DNA of 56,375 bases. Source: an uncultured Eubacterium sp. GTDB taxonomy: Bacteria; Bacillota; Clostridia; Lachnospirales; Lachnospiraceae. Position 1 is the first letter of the stretch; the number at the start of each line of letters is the position of its first letter. A program made the position numbers and the translations under genes. Below are positions 7,385-16,536 of this stretch, in pieces. The stretch is from positions 1 to 56,375 of the forward strand of contig NZ_CAKRAS010000014.1 of the NCBI RefSeq assembly GCF_934295145.1, given 5' to 3'. The notes under the pieces are model-generated. The model ran no database searches and was not told the DNA's origin. It saw nothing but the letters and a program-made list of their open reading frames with translations.

Positions 7385-8542
7385 ATGTTGCAGGAAGCAG
7401 TAATAGTAGCATATGGAAGAAGTGCTGTATGCAGAGCAAAAAAAGGTGCTCTGGCAAATGTGCATCCGGTGGATTGGGCAGCAGAAACTTTAAAGGGAGT
7501 GCTGGCGCAGGTTCCGCAGTTAAAACCGGAATGGATTTCAGACTTGATTCTTGGGTGTGCAATGCCGGTTAAGACATTAAATTTAAATGTTTCGCGTCAG
7601 GTGATACAGCGTGCACAGCTCCCGGACAGTATCTGTGCACAGACCATTAACAGATATTGTTCCTCAGGACTTCAGGCAATTGCAACCTGTGCAAATGCGA
7701 TTATGTGTGGACAGGAGGAAGTCATGATTGCCGGTGGAATAGAAGATATGACACATACTTTTAAATCGGCAGATCCATCAGAGAGAAATCCCTGGCTGGT
7801 AAAAAATTGTGAAGGTGCCTATATCAGTATGGGATTAACTGCGGAAAATGTTGCCAGAAAATATGAAATATCCAGAAGAGAAATGGATGAAATGGCAGTA
7901 GAAAGCCATCGGCGTGCTGCCAAGGCACAGGACAACGGTTATCTGAATATGTCCATTGTTCCGGTTACAGGAAAAGATACGGATGGAAATACGATTGTTG
8001 TAACCCGGGATGAGGGAATCAGAAGAGGGACGACATTGGAAAAAGTTTCATCGTTACAACCTTGCTTTAAAGAAGATGGTGTTGTGACAGCGGCAACATC
8101 TTCGCAGATGAGCGATGGCGCCGCTTTTGCAATTTTAATGAGTAGAGAAAAAGCAGAACAGTTAGGAATTAAGCCAATCGCAAAATTTGTATCGTTTGCA
8201 GTGGGTGGATGTGACGGCAGATACATGGGGATTGGACCGATTTATGCTGTCCCCAAGGCAATGAAAAAAGCAGATATGAGACTGGAAGATATCGATGTGA
8301 TTGAATTAAATGAAGCATTTGCGGCACAGGATATTGCCTGTATCAGAGAATTAAAATTACCGAAAGAAAAAATAAATCCATGGGGTGGCGCAATGGCATT
8401 GGGACATCCCATGGGGGCAACCGGTATTTTCCTGACCTGTAAGGCCCTGGATTATTTAAAAGTTCACCATAAAAAGCGAGCTTTGGTCACAATGTGTATT
8501 GGCGGTGGCATGGGTGCAGCAGGTATTTTTGAAATGTGTTAA
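7385..8542 (+). CDS. Thiolase (acetyl-CoA acyltransferase family)
   Basis: A 385-residue thiolase. The acylated nucleophile is Cys92 in NRYCSSGLQA; NEAFAAQD, ALGHPMGATG and the C-terminal CIGGGMGAAG carry the remaining active-site residues. It probably cleaves a 3-ketoacyl-CoA or acetoacetyl-CoA, linking acetoacetate made by the BKACE enzyme to acetyl-CoA, although no CoA-transferase for acetoacetate is present in the window. The start at 7385 follows GGAGG by 9 nt. It is the first gene of the rightward sigma-54 operon. Confidence 0.93.
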   Translation: MLQEAVIVAYGRSAVCRAKKGALANVHPVDWAAETLKGVLAQVPQLKPEWISDLILGCAMPVKTLNLNVSRQVIQRAQLPDSICAQTINRYCSSGLQAIATCANAIMCGQEEVMIAGGIEDMTHTFKSADPSERNPWLVKNCEGAYISMGLTAENVARKYEISRREMDEMAVESHRRAAKAQDNGYLNMSIVPVTGKDTDGNTIVVTRDEGIRRGTTLEKVSSLQPCFKEDGVVTAATSSQMSDGAAFAILMSREKAEQLGIKPIAKFVSFAVGGCDGRYMGIGPIYAVPKAMKKADMRLEDIDVIELNEAFAAQDIACIRELKLPKEKINPWGGAMALGHPMGATGIFLTCKALDYLKVHHKKRALVTMCIGGGMGAAGIFEMC

Positions 8543-8558
8543 GGAAGGAGAGGTAAAA

Positions 8559-9341
8559 ATGAAAATAGCAGAAAATTTATTTGATCTGAATGGAAAAAAT
8601 GCTGTGGTTGTTGGCGGCGCAGGTGGAATAGGACAGGCAATTGCGCAGGGATTGGCCATGTATGGAGCAAACGTGGTGATTGCAAGTCGAAAAGTGGAAA
8701 GTCTGCAGCGGGCACAGAAAGAAATAAAGGAATCCTGCGGATGTGAAGTCATTTATTATATGGTAGATGCAGGAGCAGAAGAAAGTGTAAAAGAATTATA
8801 TGAGAAAACAGTACAGCAATTAAAGCATATAGATATTCTTGTAAATGCACAGGGATTTAATAAAAAATATCCTATTACAGAAATGGATGCAAAGGTCTGG
8901 GATCAGATGTTTCAGGTAAATGTGAAGTCAGTTATGCTGACCATGAAATACTATGGCAGACATATGAAAGAAGATGTTGGAAAAGGAAAAATTATAAATC
9001 TGTCTTCGGTTCGTGGAATCCGGGCATGTGGTGGAGGAAATTCCGGTTATGGGGCAACCAAGGGCGCAGTTGATATGCTGACAAGAATGGCCGCAAAGGA
9101 TCTTGGTCCGAATGTATATGTTAATGCCATCGGCCCAACTATTACATATACTCCGATGATGGAAGGAATTCTTCCGTCTGATCCAAAGGAACGTGCCGCA
9201 AAAGCAGCTAATATGCCGCTTCAGAGAATTGGAGAACCGCAAGATTGTGTGGGACCGGCAATTTTTCTGGCATCTGCAGCGTCTGATTTTGTTTCCGGAC
9301 AGATTATTTATCCGGATGGTGGATTAACAGCAATGGGGTAA
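8559..9341 (+). CDS. SDR-family oxidoreductase (gluconate 5-dehydrogenase-like)
   Basis: A 260-residue classical short-chain dehydrogenase with GGAGGIGQA for cofactor binding, VNAQG in place of NNAG, INLSS with the catalytic serine, and YGATKGA with Tyr and Lys. The C-terminal end FVSGQIIYPDGG is standard. The start at 8559 follows GGAAGGAGAGG; it lies 16 nt after the thiolase stop and the next gene starts 8 nt after its own stop. It is distinct from the SDR at 4714, so the pathway has two intact SDRs plus one degenerate copy. Confidence 0.92.
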   Translation: MKIAENLFDLNGKNAVVVGGAGGIGQAIAQGLAMYGANVVIASRKVESLQRAQKEIKESCGCEVIYYMVDAGAEESVKELYEKTVQQLKHIDILVNAQGFNKKYPITEMDAKVWDQMFQVNVKSVMLTMKYYGRHMKEDVGKGKIINLSSVRGIRACGGGNSGYGATKGAVDMLTRMAAKDLGPNVYVNAIGPTITYTPMMEGILPSDPKERAAKAANMPLQRIGEPQDCVGPAIFLASAASDFVSGQIIYPDGGLTAMG

Positions 9342-9348
9342 GTAAACT

Positions 9349-10491
9349 ATGGAAAAAAAGAAGAAGCTTTTGATTATTAATCCTGGTTCCACGTCAACAA
9401 AAGTAGCATTATATGAAGAACGAACACCGGTGCTGGAACGGGATTTGATGGTTGATCTGGAGAAAATAAAAGATTGTGTCAGAATGATCGACCAGTTACA
9501 ACTGCGTCTGGATACAGTAAAGGATTTTATAAAAGAAGAGAAAATCAATATGTCTGAGGTTGATATGATCGTTGCACGTGGAGGGTCAATTAATGGTGTG
9601 AAAAGCGGTGCATATATGATAACGGAGCATGTGGAGACAATGCTTCGCTATGCGCCACGTTCCCAGCATGTATCTTCACTGGCTGGAATTATTGCTTATA
9701 TTCTCGGAAAAGAATATGGAATACCTTCCATGTTTTATGACGGTGTATCTGCTGATGATGCAGATGAAATTATGCATTATACGGGAATTCCGGAAGTGAA
9801 AAGATTTGTTACTTCTCATTGTCTGAATTCAAAAATGGTAGCCAGAGAGATTGCGGAAGAAATGGGGAAAAAATATGAAGACTGCAATATGATTACCGTT
9901 CATATGGGAGGTGGCATCACCATGGCTTTTCATTCCGGTGGGCGTATGATTGACACATTACTTGATGATGCCGGACCGATGTCACCGCAGCGAGCAGGTC
10001 GTATTCCTGTCACAGATGTTATCAATATGTGTTACAGCGGAAAATATTCTAAAGAAGAAATGGCTCACAAAATGCGGGGGAACAGCGGACTGGTTGCGTA
10101 TTTTGGTGTTCATGACGCGCGGAATGTGGAAAAAATGATTGCGCAGGGTGATGAGAAAGCAAAAATGATTTACTGGTATATGGCATATCAGATTGCAAAA
10201 GGAATTGGAGAACTTTCCGTATGCAACAGTGGAAAGCTGGACTGCATTATTCTGACCGGAGGACTTGCGTATTCTGAAATGCTGGTGAAATGGATTTCGG
10301 ATCGTGTTTCCTTCCTGGCTCCGGTAAAAGTGATTCCGGGAGAGCATGAAATGCAGGCACTGGCAAATGGTGGCATGCGTGTGCTGTTACATGAAGAATT
10401 ACCAAAGGAATATACCTGGGTACCGGAAGGATATTCGGATTATAAAGAATTTCTGGAAGCATGTATTCAAAAAAGCGATTATGTTGAATGA
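9349..10491 (+). CDS. buk: Butyrate kinase-family acyl kinase
   Basis: Transfers phosphate from an acyl-phosphate to ADP, giving ATP and a free acid. The 380-residue protein has the acetokinase-fold signatures INPGSTSTKVALYE at the N-terminus, HMGGGITM, the DDAGPMSPQRAG loop and the late ILTGGLAYSE motif. With the phosphate butyryltransferase downstream it forms the energy-yielding end of the pathway. The acyl group could be butyrate or another short or branched chain. Its last codons overlap the repeat units that precede the next promoter. Confidence 0.93.
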   Translation: MEKKKKLLIINPGSTSTKVALYEERTPVLERDLMVDLEKIKDCVRMIDQLQLRLDTVKDFIKEEKINMSEVDMIVARGGSINGVKSGAYMITEHVETMLRYAPRSQHVSSLAGIIAYILGKEYGIPSMFYDGVSADDADEIMHYTGIPEVKRFVTSHCLNSKMVAREIAEEMGKKYEDCNMITVHMGGGITMAFHSGGRMIDTLLDDAGPMSPQRAGRIPVTDVINMCYSGKYSKEEMAHKMRGNSGLVAYFGVHDARNVEKMIAQGDEKAKMIYWYMAYQIAKGIGELSVCNSGKLDCIILTGGLAYSEMLVKWISDRVSFLAPVKVIPGEHEMQALANGGMRVLLHEELPKEYTWVPEGYSDYKEFLEACIQKSDYVE

Positions 10492-10536
10492 CATAATGAT
10501 ATGTCAAAAAACATAAAAATTATGCTGTACGACATA
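10478..10536. promoter_or_regulatory. Second set of activator-binding repeats
   Basis: Units at 10478-10495 (ATTATGTTGAATGACATA) and 10519-10536 (ATTATGCTGTACGACATA) match the best unit upstream of the thiolase at nearly every position. A degenerate unit at 10498-10515 fills the gap, giving 20-21 bp spacing. The array ends 28 bp before the -24 element at 10565. Confidence 0.75.
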
Positions 10537-10564
10537 AAAAAGGCGCTATATAGAGCATATAATC

Positions 10565-10580
10565 TGGCATAAAAATTGCA
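10565..10580 (+). promoter_or_regulatory. Internal sigma-54 promoter before ptb
   Basis: TGGCATAAAAATTGCA has GG (10566-10567) and GC (10578-10579) exactly 10 bp apart. It would drive ptb and the following genes, including the glycyl-radical homologue, independently of readthrough from the thiolase promoter. Confidence 0.85.
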
Positions 10581-10608
10581 AATATAAGAAGGTAGTAAAA
10601 ATGAGGAG

Positions 10609-11526
10609 GTGGATACCATTTATACGAAATTTAACCAGCTAATAGAGCAGGTTTCGAGTATGAATAAAAGGGCAAGATGCGCAGTGGTAGCCGCAGAAGA
10701 TGCAAATACAATTGCAGCGGTTATACGTGCATACCATGAGTGCCTGATATCACCGATTTTAATCGGAGACAGTGAACTGATCGGCGAAATGCTGGCAGAA
10801 TATTGCTGCGAGAAGAATAATATCAGGATTATTCATGAAACGGATCATAGAAAGGCCTGCCAGATTGCTGTAGATCTGGCAAATAAACAGGAAGCAGACT
10901 GTATTATGAAGGGACTGGTGCATACAAAAGAGTTTATGCACACCATTTTAAAACGGGAGAACAATTTGCGAACGGGAAATCTGGTATCTATGCTGTCAAT
11001 CCGGGAATTACCGCATTATCATAAGCTGATCGCATTTACGGATGCGGGAATCTGTATGAACCCGACTCTGGACGAAAAGCGGCAGATTATTGAAAATGCA
11101 GTGAAAGCGTTAATTGCAATGGGGTATGAGCAGCCAAAAGTAGGTGTTTTAGCTTCGGTGGAAGTTGTAAATCCCAAAATGCAGGACAGCGTTGAGGCAG
11201 CAGAACTAAAGCGTATGAACCAGGAAGGTATTATCAAAGATTGTCTGATAGAAGGCCCAATATCATATGATGTTGCGATCAATAAAGAAGCAGCAGAAAT
11301 TAAAGGATTTCACAGTCCGGTAGCAGGAGATGCAGATCTGCTTGTATTTCCGGATCTGACCTGTGCGAACTGTACAACAAAAGCAATCACACAGACATGC
11401 AGAATTCCTGTGGGATCACTGATATTGGGAACGAAAGTACCTGTCATACTGAGCTCGAGAGCTTCAATGGCAGAGACAAAATATATGTGTATTGCATTAG
11501 CTGCTGCAATGAAATTAAATGATTAA
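10609..11526 (+). CDS. ptb: Phosphate butyryltransferase-family enzyme
   Basis: Converts an acyl-CoA and phosphate to an acyl-phosphate and CoA, feeding the acyl kinase upstream. About 305 residues; GLRTG-like NLRTGN, AVEVVNPKM-like SVEVVNPKM, DGP-like IEGPISYDVA and VPVILSSRA match the Ptb/Pta fold. The start is unusual. The in-frame GTG at 10609 overlaps the Shine-Dalgarno AGGAGG (10604-10609). An ATT at 10618 has ideal 8-nt spacing and aligns with the initiator Met as I recall it for clostridial Ptb. No in-frame ATG exists before codon 17. The GTG is listed as the conventional choice. Confidence 0.92.
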   Translation: MDTIYTKFNQLIEQVSSMNKRARCAVVAAEDANTIAAVIRAYHECLISPILIGDSELIGEMLAEYCCEKNNIRIIHETDHRKACQIAVDLANKQEADCIMKGLVHTKEFMHTILKRENNLRTGNLVSMLSIRELPHYHKLIAFTDAGICMNPTLDEKRQIIENAVKALIAMGYEQPKVGVLASVEVVNPKMQDSVEAAELKRMNQEGIIKDCLIEGPISYDVAINKEAAEIKGFHSPVAGDADLLVFPDLTCANCTTKAITQTCRIPVGSLILGTKVPVILSSRASMAETKYMCIALAAAMKLND

Positions 11527-11546
11527 AAAATGGGAGGAAAAGTATT

Positions 11547-12800
11547 ATGTATGCAGGGACAAATGGAAGAATGTCTATGGATCGACTGGGTGGAATTGAC
11601 TGGGAACGGATGAGAGCTTATCGTCTGAAAAGAACAAAAGAAGCAATGGAAAAATTCGGAATTGATGTTCTGATCACATGGGATGCCTATTCGATTCGTT
11701 ATATTTGTGGAGGTTATCCGACGGTTCCATGCCGGTACAGTCAGGCACAGTTTGTTGTGTTACCAAAAAACGGTGAGCCGCACGCATTTTTAACAACGAG
11801 TTTTTCAGCTTATGCATTAAGAGAGGAAATGCCATGGATGGAAAATCGTTTATGGGCACCGCCGGCTGGATTAAAATGGTGTTCGAAGGTATCAGATCTC
11901 GCACCACATATGGCAAAAATTATTCCGATCATAAAAGAACATGGGTTAATGGATGGTACAGTCGGTCTGGATGGTTGTACATTGGAATTGCTGGTAAGCG
12001 CTGCTTTGAAAGCTGAGGGCGTTTCAAAGGTAAAATCTGCACATGATATGATGTTTGAGGCAAGAAAAATCAAAAATGAAGATGAGATTGCCTGCATGCG
12101 TCTGGCTTGTGAGTCTGCAGATGCAGCTTTTTATGAAATGAAAAAAGCGATTGTACCTGGAATCAGAGAATGTGATCTGGTAGGAATTGGTATGAAAAAA
12201 CTTTATGAACTCGGAGCAGATGAAACACAGGAGTTTGTATGCTCATCCGGTCCGAGAACCAATCCACTTCATATTGATTATACGGATCGGGCGATTGCAC
12301 CTGGGGATGTGATCTGTATCGATGTAAATGGCAATTCCTATATGGGATATAAGTCCTGTTATTATCGTACGTTTGTATGTGGAGAAGCGACAGAAATTCA
12401 GAATGCGGTATATGAGGAATGCCGTAATATGTTGTACGAAGGAATGAAAGGAATCAAAGCCGGAAATACAACTGCCGATATCTGTGAAGGCTGGCCAAAA
12501 ACTCCACAATACTGGGGATATGATCAGTGGCTGGATGTAGCAGGATATGCGTTGGGACATGGTCTTGGATTATCATTACATGAAGCTCCGGCCTGCTTTA
12601 AACCGGGTACGGTACAGGCTGGAATTATTGAAAAACTGGAAGAAGGTATGGTAATAGCTGTTGAAACCTGGGCGGGTGGAGAAGACCCGAAATATGGAAA
12701 ATTCGGTGTTCGTCTGGAAGAAGATGTGGTTGTTACAAAAGATGGTTATGAACTTTTGACAAAATGGCCAGTTGATAAGATTACAGAGTGTCCATTTTAA
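11547..12800 (+). CDS. M24-fold (creatinase/prolidase-like) protein with altered metal site
   Basis: A 417-residue pita-bread-fold protein: an N-terminal creatinase-type domain (about 1-160) and a C-terminal M24 domain. Of the usual five metal ligands, Asp259 (CIDVNG), the histidine in GHGLGLSLHE, the Glu in VETWAGG and the Glu in RLEEDVVVT are present. The second aspartate, normally in YxSDxxRTF, is Cys271 (YKSCYYRTF). It may therefore be a non-peptidase, as with creatinase or the DddP-type lyase in the same fold. Its place between ptb and a transporter suggests it opens or processes the imported substrate. Confidence 0.82.
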   Translation: MYAGTNGRMSMDRLGGIDWERMRAYRLKRTKEAMEKFGIDVLITWDAYSIRYICGGYPTVPCRYSQAQFVVLPKNGEPHAFLTTSFSAYALREEMPWMENRLWAPPAGLKWCSKVSDLAPHMAKIIPIIKEHGLMDGTVGLDGCTLELLVSAALKAEGVSKVKSAHDMMFEARKIKNEDEIACMRLACESADAAFYEMKKAIVPGIRECDLVGIGMKKLYELGADETQEFVCSSGPRTNPLHIDYTDRAIAPGDVICIDVNGNSYMGYKSCYYRTFVCGEATEIQNAVYEECRNMLYEGMKGIKAGNTTADICEGWPKTPQYWGYDQWLDVAGYALGHGLGLSLHEAPACFKPGTVQAGIIEKLEEGMVIAVETWAGGEDPKYGKFGVRLEEDVVVTKDGYELLTKWPVDKITECPF

Positions 12801-12839
12801 AAGTGAGAGGAAAAAGTATATAATACTGGGAGGTAAAGT

Positions 12840-14099
12840 ATGGAAAGTACAGCGAAAAAAAATATGTGGTGGGTTCCGATGATAGTCCCGATTCTTATTA
12901 TTGTGATTATCAGTATCTGTTATCAGGCAATGGCAAATTATTTATCTGTTTATGTGTTAGAATATCTTCATGGATCAGCAACAGTTTATGGAATGATCGG
13001 CATGGCATGGACGTTTCTTGCAATGGTTATTCGTCCATCTGCCGGTCCGTTATCACAGAAATTTGGAAGTAAAGCAGTGATGCTGGTCGGACTTGGGATT
13101 TTTGCAGCTATGATAGGCGCATGTGGTATCTTTATGACATTTGCCGGATTTTGTGTATTTCGTGTTTTACAGTGTATTGGTCATGGATGGTCCTTCACAA
13201 CGGCCAATTCGCTGGCAGCAGAGCGTATTCCAAAAGAACATATGGGATTTGCATCCAGCATGTTTGTAGGAATCCCACAGGCAGCAGCGGTTGTACTTGG
13301 TCCATGGCTTGCTGTGCTGCTGATCGGTGATACAAGTAATCCGAACTGGTTTAAATTCTTTGTTGCGATTGCGGCAATTATGGCAGCAGGTCTGGTTCTT
13401 GCAGCAATTCTTGTTCCTGGCAAAAAGAAGACGGAAGCGCAGACAAAGGTAGTTGCAACAGATAAAAAAGCAGAAGAAGCAGCAAAATATGATGAAAATG
13501 GAAAAGAATATAAGGGAATCTGGAAAGTAATTGAAAAATCAGCACTTCCGGCTTCTGTCACAATGATTATTGCATCTTTTGGTCATTGTACCATGTTTTT
13601 CCTGACTGCATACGTAGCAGCTACATATGGTGGAGTTTCAGCAGCTATTTTCTTCAGTACGCAGGCACTTACAGAATTTTTAAGCCGTTTTTATCAGGGA
13701 CCTCTTCAGGATAAATTTGGTTGTAAACCGGTTATTATTCCATGTTGTGCAATTTGTGTAGGGGTATATCTCTGTCTGGCAAATGGAATGACAAACTGGG
13801 CTGTTCTGGGATTGATTTATGGTATTGGCCAGGCTGGTATCAAAGCCCCGTTAAATGGCTGTCTGCTTGCCCGGTGCCCGGCAAATCGAATTCCGGTTGC
13901 TACAGGAACTTTCCAGATGGCAAATGCAATCGGATTGGGATTTGCAGCACTAATCGCAGGTGTGGTAATTGATTTCGCCGGTTACTCTGCATTATGGTAC
14001 TATTGTGCGGCAATTTTCGTAGTAGTGGCATTACTGACTATTTTTGTAGTGAAAGATAAACCTGCAAAGAGTAAAACGGTAAAGATGGCAGAAAGTTAA
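12840..14099 (+). CDS. MFS transporter
   Basis: A 419-residue major facilitator protein with about twelve hydrophobic segments. The first loop carries RPSAGPLSQKFGSK, the usual motif between helices 2 and 3, and a lysine-rich cytoplasmic loop (about residues 197-226) separates the two halves. A second copy of the motif appears as FYQGPLQDKFGCK. It probably imports the pathway substrate or exports a product. GGGAGG precedes the ATG. The cluster has a second, only distantly similar MFS protein at 17552. Confidence 0.9.
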   Translation: MESTAKKNMWWVPMIVPILIIVIISICYQAMANYLSVYVLEYLHGSATVYGMIGMAWTFLAMVIRPSAGPLSQKFGSKAVMLVGLGIFAAMIGACGIFMTFAGFCVFRVLQCIGHGWSFTTANSLAAERIPKEHMGFASSMFVGIPQAAAVVLGPWLAVLLIGDTSNPNWFKFFVAIAAIMAAGLVLAAILVPGKKKTEAQTKVVATDKKAEEAAKYDENGKEYKGIWKVIEKSALPASVTMIIASFGHCTMFFLTAYVAATYGGVSAAIFFSTQALTEFLSRFYQGPLQDKFGCKPVIIPCCAICVGVYLCLANGMTNWAVLGLIYGIGQAGIKAPLNGCLLARCPANRIPVATGTFQMANAIGLGFAALIAGVVIDFAGYSALWYYCAAIFVVVALLTIFVVKDKPAKSKTVKMAES

Positions 14100-14137
14100 A
14101 TGATTTTGTAAATGGAATTGTATTAAAAAGGAGATAA

Positions 14138-16534
14138 ATGGTGGAAAACAAAGACTATATTACATCGGAAGCAGAAAAACGGTTATTATTTTTACGAAAT
14201 GCTATGTTAGTGGAACCGGAAGTTTGTGTGGAAAAAGCAAAATATACAACAGAAACTTTCCGGAAAACAGAAGGATATCCAATTGAATACAGACGCTCAA
14301 TGGCATTGGAAAATATATTAAGTCATCTGACGATCGGAATCGGTGATCAGGAACTGATCGTAGGACGTCCGACAGGAAAGGTAAGAGGAGGCCCGTTAAG
14401 TCCGGAAGTGAATTCATCCTGGTATACAAAAGAAATGGACTCTTTTCATACAAGGGAACAGGAAAACTATGCTGAGGTTTCCGAAGAAGACAAAGAAATC
14501 ATCAGAGACTGTTGTGAATACTGGAAGGGAAAATCTTTATTTGACCACTGGCAAAAAGAGATACCGGACGAATTCAAGTTTGCAAACGGACCGATTATTG
14601 GAGGTGGAGGATTCTGCCTGAATACGCAGTATTTTGGTCATATTGCTACAGATTTTGAAGCAATTTTATCAAAAGGAGTTGTCGGTCTAAAAGCGGAAAT
14701 AGATGAAAAAATTGAAGAATTAAAAAAAGACACCATTGGAAACATTGACAGTTATAAAAAAGTACAATATTTGCTGTGCATGAAACGCTCATTGAATGCA
14801 CTGGTTATTTTCGCAAATCGATATGCTGATCTGGCAGAGTCTATGGCAATGCAGGAGAACGATGAGAAAAGAAAGCAGGAATTATTACAGATTGCAGATA
14901 ATTGCAGAACTGTTCCGGAAAAACCACCGAAAACATTATGGCAGGCATTACAGGCGGCCTGGTTTACTTACTGTGGCTTGAACAATGAAGCATGGGGAGC
15001 CGGACCATCTATGGCAAGGGTAGATCAGTATCTGTATCCATATTATCAGGCTGATATCAAAGCCGGAAGAATTACGGATAAAGACGCAGTAGAACTGGTT
15101 GGATGCTTTTTGATTCGTCAGAATGGTCAGTTTACGGTTTACTCTACACCGGCAGCTAAAATTTATGGTGGACTTTCTTCCCGGCTTGGAAATACGATTG
15201 GTGGAAACAAGCCGGATGGCACAAGTGCAGTAAATGAACTTTCGTACATTTTTATGAAAGCTGCACGATATGGTCTGACAGAAGATTTAATGGTTATGAC
15301 CAGTGAAAATACACCGCAGGATTTTGTGGAAGAGGCGATAAGAACAGCGGCATATTTACGTGGAAAGATGAAATTCATTGGTACAAATGTTGTTGTAAAA
15401 CAGTTTCTGAGTATGGGACGTCCGCTGGAAGTTGCAAATACCTGTGCGATTACAGGATGTAATTCACCTTCGGTTCCGGGCTATTCGCTGGATCTTCCGG
15501 GTGGAATGATTAATCTGCCACTCATTTTTGATCTGGCATTACATGACGGATATTCTCCGATGTTAAAGAAAAAATTTGGTATATCGACCGGTGATGCAAG
15601 GAAGTTTGACTCATTTGAAGAAGTGTACAATGCATTTAAGAAGCAATTCAGTTATTTAGTTCCATATATGCATCTCTATAAAAATATGGATAAGCTGATG
15701 TTTGCACAATATTCTCCATGCCTTCTGCAGTCTGCATTGATGCAGGGTTGTATTGATAAGGCAACAGATATTACGAGAGGTGCGGCTGCATACAGATCCT
15801 GTGCAATGTCATTGTCCGGTGCACCGAATATGGGCGACAGTTTATATGCGTTAAAAGATCTTGTGTTTGATAAAAAGAAATATACGATGGATCAGGTGAT
15901 GGATGCGTTAGATGCTAACTGGGAAGGCTATGAATCCATGTATCGTGATTTCTGCGCAGAACCAAAATTCGGAAATGATATTCCGGAAGTAGATTTTTAT
16001 GTAAATGATGTTTTGGAATATTGTGCAGGTGAAATTGCTAAAATACCGGGACCATTTGATTCAAAATCAATTTGTTGTGCAGGAACGATAACCGCAAATA
16101 TTATGATGGGAAATGATACCGGTGCACAGCCGGATGGACGTCACGCAGGTGAACCAATTGCAGAAGGTGGAATATCACCACATCAGGGACGAAATGTAAG
16201 CGGTATTACTGCTACGATGGCTTCTGTGGCGAAACTGAATCCGCTGTCATTTTGTAACGGTTCGGTCTTAAATATTCGATTGAACCCGGAAGCAGTGTCA
16301 AGTGACGAAAAAATAAAGAAACTGGCGATGCTGGTAAGGACGTTTCACAAGATGGGAGGATTTCTGGTACAGTTTAATGTTGTCAGTACAGAGACTCTTC
16401 GTGATGCGCAGGCACATCCGGAACAGTACAAAGACCTGCTGGTTCGTGTATCGACATATTCCGCATATTTTGTAGAGTTAAGTACGATATTGCAGAATGA
16501 TATTATTAACCGGATTGAGATGGAGAGTCTGTAA
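14138..16534 (+). CDS. Glycyl radical enzyme homologue with Thr at the radical site
   Basis: A 798-residue protein that matches the glycyl radical enzyme fold along its length: N-terminal ELIVGRPTGK-type segment, the HPEQYKDLLVRV C-terminal segment, and the active-site loop ITGCNSPSVPG with Cys441. Two key features differ from known members. The C-terminal radical loop reads VRVSTYSAYF, so Thr773 (ACA, 16454-16456) replaces the invariant glycine of RVxGYxA. The Glu two residues after the catalytic Cys in GCVE-type dehydratases, lyases and decarboxylases is Ser443. The frame is intact, flanked by functional-looking genes, and followed by a complete activase gene. AAGGAG precedes the ATG. Reaction and substrate are unknown. 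Confidence 0.9.
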   Translation: MVENKDYITSEAEKRLLFLRNAMLVEPEVCVEKAKYTTETFRKTEGYPIEYRRSMALENILSHLTIGIGDQELIVGRPTGKVRGGPLSPEVNSSWYTKEMDSFHTREQENYAEVSEEDKEIIRDCCEYWKGKSLFDHWQKEIPDEFKFANGPIIGGGGFCLNTQYFGHIATDFEAILSKGVVGLKAEIDEKIEELKKDTIGNIDSYKKVQYLLCMKRSLNALVIFANRYADLAESMAMQENDEKRKQELLQIADNCRTVPEKPPKTLWQALQAAWFTYCGLNNEAWGAGPSMARVDQYLYPYYQADIKAGRITDKDAVELVGCFLIRQNGQFTVYSTPAAKIYGGLSSRLGNTIGGNKPDGTSAVNELSYIFMKAARYGLTEDLMVMTSENTPQDFVEEAIRTAAYLRGKMKFIGTNVVVKQFLSMGRPLEVANTCAITGCNSPSVPGYSLDLPGGMINLPLIFDLALHDGYSPMLKKKFGISTGDARKFDSFEEVYNAFKKQFSYLVPYMHLYKNMDKLMFAQYSPCLLQSALMQGCIDKATDITRGAAAYRSCAMSLSGAPNMGDSLYALKDLVFDKKKYTMDQVMDALDANWEGYESMYRDFCAEPKFGNDIPEVDFYVNDVLEYCAGEIAKIPGPFDSKSICCAGTITANIMMGNDTGAQPDGRHAGEPIAEGGISPHQGRNVSGITATMASVAKLNPLSFCNGSVLNIRLNPEAVSSDEKIKKLAMLVRTFHKMGGFLVQFNVVSTETLRDAQAHPEQYKDLLVRVSTYSAYFVELSTILQNDIINRIEMESL

Positions 16535-16536
16535 AA

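Noticed and set aside
7098..7562. Open frame opposite the thiolase start
   Set aside because: It overlaps the sigma-54 control region and the thiolase N-terminus and encodes only hydrophobic low-complexity residues.
16430..16534. Frameshift hiding the radical glycine
   Set aside because: The residues on both sides of Thr773 match the family in the same frame, so the substitution is not a frame artefact.
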